Of a stretch of 64,000 nt of DNA, positions 48,401 through 60,400 are shown piece by piece (positions within the stretch are counted from its first letter, which is position 1; the number at the start of each line of letters is the position of its first letter). This DNA comes from Rhodeus uyekii. Taxonomy: Eukaryota; Chordata; Actinopteri; Cypriniformes; Acheilognathidae. A program made the position numbers and the translations under genes. The notes beneath the pieces are model-generated. The model was not told the origin of the DNA and did no database searches. It worked only from the letters and a program-made list of their open reading frames with translations. The stretch spans positions 3,137,001 to 3,201,000 of the forward strand of contig JAWRVZ010000043.1 of assembly GCA_037043235.1 (NCBI GenBank), in the 5' to 3' direction.

Positions 48401-51400
48401 TGGTGCAGATTATCGATTAATAAAGATTCTTTATTTCATGAGGTTGTTACATGGTAGCTACATGTTTATCATAGCACAATACTGCTATGACTTCTGTAAA
48501 ATAATAAATTCTATCATTTGTATAAAATAACCAGCTACATATGTATGGCTTTTCTGACAGTAGGTCATCTAGTACAGCACTGAACTTGCAGGTTTAGTCA
48601 AGGTGGTGCATTATTTTCAAAAGCGACACAGCATGAACCTTTGAGCACCACTTGCATGTCGAGCAAGCAACACAAAACGTTTATTGAAAACTAAATGTAC
48701 TTTTAATGATACTGCTTGACATTTCACATTAAGTGTCATGAAATGTGCAATGGTGCAGAAAAGTTGCTTGAGACACATATTTCCAATGAGCTTGGGTTGT
48801 AATTAAACATTAAATGGACTAAAGTTCTGCAGTCATACCCATCATTAGTCTGTGACCATCCCTAAATGACACAGGATGTGGAGGGGAACTCTTGAATAAA
48901 AAGTGAGAGGAAGAGGGACTACACCAAAAAGATTAGAGCATGGGGAGAAAAAATAAACAGTTCAACAAAAAAAGTGGGGAAAACACTGCAAGAGCACAGA
49001 GATTGGCTGAAGAATAAGCCAATGGGAGTACAGTACGAGCAGGGGGGAGTGGGGGGGGGGGGGGGGGGGGGCATGTGAAGTTGAGCTACCTTGTAAGCGA
49101 TTCTTGGAGGGCATTTCTTTCCCAAACCTAAAGGTGGGGACATGTGGAGCAGCATCTCATACATATCGAGGTACTTGATACGGCCACTTCACAGTGCAGA
49201 CAACGCAAAAAACCCAAAATAAAGACAAGGATGGGGAGTTAGAGAGACGGGAAGAGAAACAAGGGGGCCAGAAAGTAAACCAAACAAGACAAAATGAAAA
49301 AAGACAAAACAAACATCAGACAACAAAAAACAGAAATCTTTTGTTAATTAGATTTCCAAGTGTCATGGATAGGGATGCCATCCTGGCCTGGCAGGGTCAG
49401 ACATGGATCCCAAAGGTTAGAGGTTAGAGGTGAGAAAGTTGATCCCTGATAAGGAGAGATGGAAAAGGTGAGTGAGGAGTGGACACAAGGAGTGGATGGT
49501 GACAGAATGGCTGCATTGTTTGGAAGATGTCTGCATCTGCATGCTGAGACATCAGGGGGAGTTTCCAGTTTCAGTGCACAGAAACAAAGGTTTCAACGCC
49601 AATTTCTGTTCTGTTGTATTTCATTTGAATGGTTAAGATAGAGGTGTAAAAATCAATATGGCTTGATATTGTAACATTAGTTTAGTGACAAAACCCTGCA
49701 TTGTTCATATGAAAACGACTTAAATTATCCTCAAGTAAAGGAGCTCTTTGATTTTTATGTGGCCTTGAAATCTTTGTTTCCCATCCAGCATCATTAACCA
49801 AAGCCAGTCAAATCAGGTGGGGCAAGTGCTTGTGTGTAGGCAAGTCATCTGAGCACAGCCATTCAAGTTTGGCTCTCTGGGCATTTGCACACAGAGGCCA
49901 CACGTGTGGAAGAAGTTGCTTGGGTTGCAAACCTTGTATGCTACCCTATTAGGGCAGTTCTTCCCTAAGCCAAGGGGGGGTGAGATAATTCGCAACAAAT
50001 TGTACATATCCTTATAGGAAATCCGTCCGCTGCGGAAAGAACAAGCAAAACATGACACATACATGAAGAAAGCTTGAAGAGCACATTTGTGTTGTGGACA
50101 AGATGCGGATAGGTGCACAAAATCCCATTCACATCCAGACCACAATTCTTTTTGCCATTGTGTGGGAGGTCTTCAAACATTTAGTATTTCTCTTTTTTAT
50201 TTATGTGGTCTAACCGGAGAAGGCCTTTGAGCCCTAACAGAATGAGTCTCCTTCTCTCAACTGTTGCCAAAATCAGTTACTATATTTATCATAAGAGCAG
50301 GTCTCCATCTGGCGGGAGAGTAGAGGCTGAAACATACCATGCGGCTGGGTCATACTCCGCCCACACTCGGATAAACTCATCCAGGTGGTGAGGGCCCAGG
50401 ATGGAGGAATCACGTGTCAGATATTCAAAGTTGTCCATAATGACAGCCACAAACAGGTTCAGCATCTGGAGAAAGTGGCAAGAGAAAAGACTCTGAAGGT
50501 CATATAAGGCAAAACAATCTGAACATATCTGGGAGTACGAAGTTAATTCTAAATTAAGGCTGGCTATAAAACATTGATTTTACGATTAATCATGGTCTGA
50601 AAAATAGTCCATGGCTGCTGTGACTTCAGCACCATGACAAAATAACAAATTACAATCAATAAAATATTTTATCTTAGCTGTGAATGTGAGTTTATAGTCT
50701 GCATTCAACATACAGTGCAGTCTGATTCACAACAAATGACTCTTATGAAAGTTTTAGTGTTCTTTTTAGTGAATCAACAACACTCAAATGTAGCACAATA
50801 ATCTTTCCATTATTTTTAAAAGGTGTGGTCACACTGGACTTCATGATGTGTGCTCTACTGCATATTTTTTAAAACATAAATTGACATAAACAAACAATAA
50901 TAAATCCAAAATGTAAAATATGTTCATGTTATCCACTTTCCAGAAATGTTACAAGCCTGCAGATTGAAAGTATGTTATTTTACTTCAGCTAATCTATCAA
51001 TCAATCCTCTATTTGTCCCAAATGGATATATGAATTCGCAGGTCAAAGTTCAGCAAATTTGAACCTTGTAAAGCAGCAAAAAAGCATGCGGCAGTAGGTT
51101 GTGATGACATGCTACAATAATGATGAGCCTGATTGTCTCTTATTTCTCTGAGCACTTACCAGGAAGGAGCAGAGAAAAATGAAGGAGACAAAGTAGAAGT
51201 AGGCAAAGTCACTCCCACACTCCTTTCCATGCGTGCCTGATTTTTCATCACAGGTGCGCTCACTCAGACAGGACAACATGATCTCATGCCAGGCTTCACC
51301 AGTGGCGCTCCTGCAAGAGGCACAATGATGAGCTGACTGAATAAATGCTGCACCTGCTATTAAACTCAGGAATGATTGTCAGAGAATATGACAGAAACTG

Positions 51401-54400
51401 CAGATGATGGGAGAAATTATTATATTTAAATCACAGTTGAGCCAGATTTCATTTTTTCATTTTGTCTCTTTTGTGCTGTTTGTTCATGGCTCTCAGCTCA
51501 GAGGAAGCTTCAAGGTAATGAACAGAAGCGAAAGATGGAGATTTATTTATGGATTTCATTAGGAGATATAATTTTTCTAGCATTATGGCTGATACTCTAG
51601 TCTAGATGGTACTTTGAAATGCATTAAAAAAATGGTACTTTAAAATTCAATCTGACCAAAAGGGGAGACCAGAGAGAGACAGAGCAAGACAGAGAGATGT
51701 AAACAAATTGATACATCTATCTATTGGATGGATGGATGGACAGACAGATCCTTTGATTTAGTATGGTAACACTCAGACAAGTAATAGGATCAAATTAAGG
51801 TGTGCAAAAATAAAATGGCCCTAAATATATCTCAAAGTTCTCAGATGACACATGAAATTAAATCTCTTTTTAATATAAAGGTAACCTGACAGAGCTGTAT
51901 CAGCTCTATAGCTTCAGATCAGTCTAGGATGGTTGTAGGTTGTAGCCTTTATTTGAACACTTTATACATTAATATCAATTAAAAATACCGCTCTCTCCAC
52001 AAAATTGTAATTGCATTAGTCAAATGTGCACTACTAATGTTGATATCAATCAAAGTCTAAATATAGTGATAAGGCTAAATATAGTGTTCAGAAGCAGTAG
52101 AAACATTCTAAATCTATAATCCTATCTGATCTTCATTGAAATTTGTCAGACCTTAATTCTGTTCTACAGCCCCAGAAGCCTCTCTAAGATTTCGTGCATT
52201 CTCACATGGCTTTGATTGCATTAAAGAATAACAAGTGTGTGCAGACCTGAACAACAGCATAAGTGCTTGGAGGAAAGTGCGAAAGTTGTTGTGACGATTA
52301 ATGGCAGTGTCGTCATTCAATTCAATGTTCCCAAACACCTGCAATCACAATTTTACCTTAAATTAATGTATGTTTTGAAACAGTTACAATGAACAGCCAT
52401 CAGACATGGCACAGTTTCTATAATTTAATATAACCTATAATCAAGCACTGCACTATCCTTTTAATTACAATCACTGAAGCACTGAAATTATTGTAGATAG
52501 CTACCTGCATTCCAATGATGGCGTAGATGAAAAACAGCATGGCGATTAGAAGGCATACATAGGGCAGTGCCTAAAAATAAAAAAATGAAGAAATTGCTAC
52601 TTCTTAAAAAACAAACAAAACAAAAAAACAGCTTTTTTTAATTTATTTTTTAAACAGCTTTCAACAATGAATGTCAAATCAATTTATTTAGAGTCACCTT
52701 AAAGGATTGGACGAATGTCCACAACAGGATGCGAATGGTGTATCCCTGCCGGAGGAGCTTGATTAGTCTGGCTGCTCTGAAGAGCCTCAGGAAACTCAAG
52801 TTCAGCAGACGGTCCTGTGGGATTTTCAATTTGAAAATTCATTTCTCTTAATTTGCTCCTTCAGCACTTCTGCATCTACTTCAACCCAGAAATCTCTTAA
52901 TAACATCAGGTTTGTATTTCTGAGTCCTAAAACATGCTTTACAGTATTTTATAAATCCTTAAAGAGATAGTGCACAAGAAAAATAAAATTCTGTCATCAT
53001 TTACTCCCTCATGTCACTCAAAACTTGAATTTGGATTAAAATGAATGCTTTAATTACTTCTGCCTAATACAAAGATATTTTGAAGTTTCGTTTACTATTG
53101 ACTTACATACATACATAGGTAGTCAATAGAGCTTATTCACAGCAGCGCCAGCTTTGGTTTTTAACAATGAAAGCAAGACTGTGAGGGATAGATATACATC
53201 TCTTTAGTAGAGTGTGTTGTTACTTCATATGGTTTTAGATCATTCTACTGACGAAATTATATTAAAAAAATATCTTTCCAAGAAATTTCAGTAGACATAA
53301 AACTTTAGACAACAAGAGCTGTGGAAAATTTATCAAGGAGCTTTATACAGCATTTTACAGCAGATGCCAGTGAAAAAACAAAAATGTCTATCCCTCACAA
53401 TCTTGCTTTCATAAGTTTAGAATGATATGAGGGTGAGTACATTTTCATTTATGCTTGAACTAGTTCTTAAATCTCTTCACAATGTACAGAGATTGAGTTG
53501 ATGTTTTTATTGTTCGAATGTCATTAAGGGGTTTTAAAGGAAGGGTTTTTCAAACTTGGGTTTGCAAACCCCAGGGGTTTCATAAGAATAATAAAAAACA
53601 CACACAATTTCTAAAAATTTAAATTTACAATAAAAGCAATCAAAATGAATCATTCATAAAAGATAAGCAATATTTTTTCCCATTTAAATTCATGTTCTGT
53701 GAACAATAACTGACATCAGAGAACCATGAATATGGGAACGTATTAATTTAAAATCTCACGAGGATCTTTAAATAAATATTCAGCTGACAAAAAAAGTTTG
53801 GAAATCCCTGCATTAAGGCATCCAGACCTTTTCAGAAAATTGACACCAGATTCAGTGTAAAGAATTGTTGTGGAAAATAGTGATTTTCTGAAGTAGAGTG
53901 TGTTCTTCAATCAATAACTTTTTTTTGTCCTAAAACAACAATGCTGACAATCCAGACAAAAATATGATTGGTTGGACCAACATGGATGGTAGGAAAGGCA
54001 CGTACGGTAAGCAGTAGAAAATCCTGATGACTAAAACCTATTTACTACATATTCAACTGACAAACGATGTTGCAGTTGATAAAATAAATTATGTTGCATT
54101 ATCTTCAGTTAAAGTGAACCTTACGATGTATATGTCTGCAATGGGAAATTTTCATTCCCAGCAGAATGGAATAGACATAAAATCAAAGACAAGAGAGCAA
54201 CTCACCGTTGTCTATACATGAAGATGTTAAATCGTGGCAGGAGCAAGCCAAGATTTGAGTGAAGACATTTAAGGAACACAGGAGAACAAGAACAGCCATC
54301 ACGCACAAATATAGTTACAGAACAAACACAATTACCATCAGTAGCAGCTTCTGACAATGACAAAGACGTCAAGACATACAGTATAATACAACATAAGACT

Positions 54401-57400
54401 TGTGAACATTATAAAACACAAATCAATGCCACAAACTAGTGGGAATTACCAAATGGTTTTAGTTACTCTATTACAGTCATTTTATCTGGAAAAAACAACG
54501 CAGAGCTTTTTCTCCCTTCTGTTCCTGAGCAAGAGCCAAAGCTGTGATGGTTGTCCAACTCATCATCATCTATGTTTGGGCTTTTCTTCTCAGCCGATGT
54601 CTGCTGTCTGTTAATACACTTTGTCTAGCTCTGAGACTCTTCTTCAATAGAGATCAAACACTGAGCTCAGTGCTGCCCACTTACCTTAATCTCAGTGACT
54701 AAGATGTCAGTGATGCTGCCCAGCACAGTCACAAAGTCAAACACATTCCAGGCATCTTTCAGGTAATTCTACAGGGAAGAGAATTAGAGATAATTCAGAG
54801 ACAGGTTGGAGAGGCTTACAATTTCACACTGCAGCATAGTAACGCTTAACGCTTTACTGTGAATTACTCTTTTTCATGCAATGAAAGTGGCTGCCAATCA
54901 CAGCTCACATGATTTTCAGTGTATCTGTTCCTCAAAAGCGATCAAATGCTTTGATGGAAGTTTGGTGTTTGGGTGAAATATTCCTTTGATATGCTTTTAG
55001 GTTCAGCTCTTTTTGGATGATACTTACTAAGGGGCCAAAAGCAATAATCTTGAGAACACACTCCATTGAAAAGAGAGCAGTGAAGACAATGTTGAGATAC
55101 TTGAGCATTGCATCGTAGACGTCAGGCGCCCCATGGAACTGCAGGTAAAAGAAGAAAAAGGGACATGTTTTATTTATTTGAGTTTCTTTTTGTTAAAACA
55201 AAAAGTTACCAGCAAAACCAAGTGTGATAAACAGGTTAAAATCCGTAAAGCTGTGTTAAATGTATGGATGAAAAAATATTGGTGGGAATCTGTGCTTATT
55301 TGTGCAAGTGAGATAAGTAAAGAACACTGAAATAGTAGGAAACTATATCTTTCATTACAAAAATATGCATATTTTAACCATAAAACCATAATTTACCAAT
55401 TTTTTGTGTACTTCTCTTAATGGTGATTATCTAATTATTTATCAGTATTTATTATCAGTAGTTATTTAGCATTTTACAGAAGAAAATATTATTTAAATTA
55501 ATACAACAATGTTGATAGACAGTACACACTACCATTCAAAGGTTTGAGGTTTGAGGAATTTTGTAATGATTTATGGAAGTCTCTCATGCTCAACAAGGCT
55601 GCATTTATTTTATCAAATGCAGTAAAAAGAGTAAATCAAATTCTTACAATTTAAAATATCTTAACTCCATTACCTTTACTCCAGTACTCAGTGTTACATT
55701 CGATAAGCTGAATTGGTGATCAAGAAACAATTCTTAATATTCTCAATGTTAAAAACAGTTGTGCTGGTTTATATTTTTGTAGAAACTGTGATACTGCGAT
55801 TTTGTTTCAGAATTCTTTAGTGAATAGAATGTTTATTAGAATGCCTTGCTCAAATTTTTTTTAAATTATTTTCAAAATATTACTTATTCCAATGTTAATA
55901 AAAACAACAATTCGAATGATTCCAGACTTCTGAATGGTACTGTAAATCAATTTTCATGAGTCACTAAATGGTTAGAAAATGTGCAAAATTAATCAAACTT
56001 TCATAGCTACTCATAGCAGTAACTCTCCAAGGACTCTACTGTTACTGAAAGAAAAATGGCAAATAACCTTCATCATGAGCACCACAGTGTTGAGAGCAAT
56101 CATGATCATGATGGAGTACTCAAATGGAGGGGAGACCACAAACTTCCACAAGCGGTACTGAAAGGACTGCTGGTTCTGTGGCATATAGCGGGTCAGCGGT
56201 TTGGCATTGATAGCAAAGTCGATGCAGGCTCTCTGAGTAGAGAAACAGCAAAAGCGGAATTAGTTCACAATACAGATACACAGACAAATACTATTTTCCA
56301 TCTTTATCCTTCAGAAACAAGCTAACAGGTCACATTTTCTTTCTCATAATCACAACTAATAAAAAGACCAGTGACAACAACTGTGGAAGGTATAGTCTAA
56401 CCTGTGGAAGAACAAGAAAATAGACTGGCTGCTTTGCTGTGAATGTTGATGATAAATGACTTCTCCTGAGGTCTGGGTTTTTACCTCATTTTGTGAGTCA
56501 TGTTATGGTGGCATATGGAGAGGAAGAGAGTGAAACAGCACAGACTCTGCAGACGACTGGGCCTGTGTAATAGGGTCTCAGAGGAATTGGGGTAGGAACA
56601 TCTTGCTGATTGCTCTTCCATGGGGCTGGCTGTCTCTGTGTGTGTCTTTAGACACTGTGTATCACAGTATGAATGTATACCTGTTTTTGAGCATGTGTTT
56701 AGGTGTGTGTGAGATCAGCCACGGGCATATGCATTAATCCCGTCAAAATTCCCTAACTGGACATCTGCAGCGGTTACCATGGTTGGCTTCACTGTAGGTA
56801 CCATATCACACCAATAAACATAAAAACATTTCCTCCAGTGTTTGTAAGATAATTTTTGTCTCTGTATCTCTTCGGTATTCTTTTTGTTGATATTTAATTC
56901 AAATCTAAACTAAGAAAAGTGAACTAAGAATTTTTCTTTCTTTCCAATAAACACAAACATATATTTTTTATAGTAAATTAAATTGTCCCAATAATTATTT
57001 CTTTCTTTCTTTTGTCTTAGGTATAACAGCAGCTGATATATAAAAGTGAAGACAAAATGGAAATATTGTCCATCACATTTTTAATGATTAATGTAATGCA
57101 AAATATCAAATACAGATGGGTTTTACCACACCTGCCAATTGCAAGTGAAGTTAGGAAATTGTTATTTTATGTTGCATTACATACAAAATTGAAACCTATT
57201 ATTTGTCCTAATTATATATAATTTTTTCTCAGGTATAACTTGATCCGACATAAAATCTATTAATAAAATGGCAATTTTATAATATTTTGATGCTATATTT
57301 TCTCTTCAGGGTAGGATTACAAGAATGAGTTGGTCGATTTTTTGGGTTTTCCATGTTGTATTATATTCAGCCATACCTCATTCTTCTCCAGACTGCACTC

Positions 57401-60400
57401 TGACAAGGCCTTGTCACCCTGTTCCTGGAATGTGATGATTATCAAGGCCACAAAAATGTTGACGAAGAAGAAGGGGAAGACTACAAAGTAGACCACATAG
57501 AAAATAGACATCTCAATGCGGTAGCCTGGACTGGGACCCTGGTCCTCAAAAGTGGCATCTACAGAGTGCTTCAAAACCCTGTGCAAAGACAACAATACAC
57601 CATTTCACTCTAAAGTTTAAGATAGTAAAATGCCTCGTTGAAGAGAGACATACATAGTTTACTTTACCTTCAAATTGTAGATCTAGGACAATGAAATCAC
57701 ATTATAATCACATATTGAATGTATAATCACACAGATTAATTTTTTAAATTAGCAGTGCAGCCAAAGTAATAAACATAAACACAAAATGTAAGCAAGTGAG
57801 TTCATTCAGATTGTTACACTAGGTACAAATCATTAAATTATTAACACACTGAAATGTAATTAAAAGATTAAAACCTGAGAGGGCAGGGGAAAAAACACTT
57901 GCACAACAGATGAAGAACATTGACTCCAACTAGCTTGTGAACAACAGTCACAGGCTTGTCCAGCGCATTCATGAGTTTGTTTATGAGTTTGGCTGATGCT
58001 GATTCATGAACATCTGCCTACTCTGCCTCCAGAGAGCTGTGCTCTACCAGTATCACAGAGACTCAAAGAGTACCACTTCAAACTGATTATGGCCTTTCAA
58101 GTGAAAGAATAAAAGGGCACTGAGGGGGTCAGAGGACACATGAGATGTGATTGAAAATGACAAAAGATTTTGTGGGCTTCTAATCCCTACAAAACATACT
58201 GAATAAGCAAATGGTTGTACTTTAAATACCAAATACACCAATATACAAAAATATATAATAATATCTGTGAAATAAATGTCATTAGGGATCATGAAATGTC
58301 CGCAGACTTACGTGGGCCACCCCTCTCCAGTAGAAACTGTGAAAAGAGTGAGAAACGCCCACAGCACATTGTCGTAGTGAAACTCATATTTCCTCCACTC
58401 CCTAGGCTGGGCTTCCACGTCATCCTTATTATAATCCAGGAACAGCCCTCTAATAAGCACAAAGAGAATGACAGAGACAGAATATTAAAATAAATAACTA
58501 TACATCGATTTTCAAAGCAATTTTGCTTAATCGAACCTTGTACTATCAGCACTTGGAAGATGGAAATTTTAGAGCTGAAAATAATTAGAGAGATGTACAA
58601 TCACTACGGAAAGTTCCATGATTGTCCCAGCAATAGTTTATGTTATTTTAGTTTCCATGGGTTGTTTTTAAAATTCCATAATAGTTTTGAAAATATCAAA
58701 ACTATTACCAAAGGTTCCATAGTTGTGGGACCTAACATTTACATTTTTTCCACTCACATCTGCATGGGTTTGGACAGTGCTGCTGTAGGCCTGCAGGGGG
58801 AGCTGCAGGTGCGAGATGTGCTGCTGCATCAGGGTATGTTTACACAACAACGATGTAATAAAAATGTTAAAGTTTTTCCTTTGCATTTTCACTTACAGAC
58901 AACAATGTTGTCAAGGCAATCTCTAGATCTGCATCACATAGATCCGCAAAAAAACGACTAAAAACACTGTATTATGCATGCCGGGCCAGTAGTTAATGTC
59001 ACTTTGTTAAAAGATAGTATGCACCAATAGATTATACACGTAATACGCATGTGCACAATGTCGTGTTTTTGTAGTTTACACAGAGATACAGAGAGTCTTT
59101 TTCAAAAACTTGCACTTTGAAACTTGTTTTCAGAAGTTTGTTTCAGGCCTCCAAAACATGTAAGTGAATGGCCAAAACGCAAATAAAGTTTTCTGTTTTT
59201 AGTTGAAAATGGTGTCATATGAACACCCCCTTAACCCCACTCTACCTGCAGTCTTTCTCCAGGCCCTTGGACTCGTCTGTGCAGTAGAAAAACTTGCCCT
59301 TGAAGAGCTGCACAGCAATGACAGCGAAGATGAACATGAACAGGATGTAGACAATGAGGATATTCAACACGTTCTTCAGGGAGTTCACCACACAGTCAAA
59401 CACGGCCTGAGAGAGAGAGAGCAGACACACATACAAATACTCTTGTTCATTACCAATCAAACCAAGTCATAAAGCTGAATACTGAAGACTCCTGAGAATC
59501 TGTCACAACTTAGAATAATTAATTTTTAATTACCCACACATGGAGTGCTTACAGGTGTCTATTAGCTCAAAATGTGAGGAACACAGCTGGTGGACAGCAT
59601 CATGGACGACAGAGATGGGCGACACCACAAGATTTCTTTTTGATATGATGCCAAGTAATATCAAGGGCAATACTGTTGATTTTACTAATTGAGAACTATT
59701 AAATGGAACGATTTTGTGTTTTCTGAAGATAAAATGGTGAATTATAGCAACTATTATAAATATATTTGAAAGACATCATTTGTAACATTTAGTTGCAAAT
59801 TATCAAACTTTATGTCATTACATGTTATTTAATGAAATATGATTATTAGAGAACAGAAAGAATCGTTCAGAAAATTTTAATTTCAAAATAATTTAATTAA
59901 CACTTAAGAGAAATAGTCCTTTCCCACACAACTTTTGGTTAGCAACAATTTTGAAATTTATGATACACCTTAATTAATAATTAATAGGTGTTTGCTTTAG
60001 CGTTTCTATTCTTTCGTGTCTTTATCCATATCAACTGTTTATCTTACCAGTACTAATAAAAAAAAAAAATTGGTCTAGACTTTTACATCCTGGAGGAATA
60101 ATATTATATCTGACTTTGACTAAATATATTTAAGTATATATATATATATATATATATATAAGATTTTTATTCAAACAAGGGTGTTCAAACTTGGCAGGTT
60201 TGTTTCAAATAAAACAAACTCTAGTGTGATTGCTCTGTTAGTGCGGTTAATTTGACTAAGTGTGAACCCTGAGTGTGAATCACACTTAGTGTGAATTCGA
60301 ACCCCTGGTGCACACCAAACAAGCACACCAAGACCCCTGAACAGGCGGGCTGAAAAGTGGCTTCCAAATTAATTCAGATGTGCTTAGACAAAAACATGAA

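Noticed and set aside
49021..49164. Poly-Pro ORF next to exon 37b
   Set aside because: It is the exon 37b frame read through its donor into the poly-C tract.
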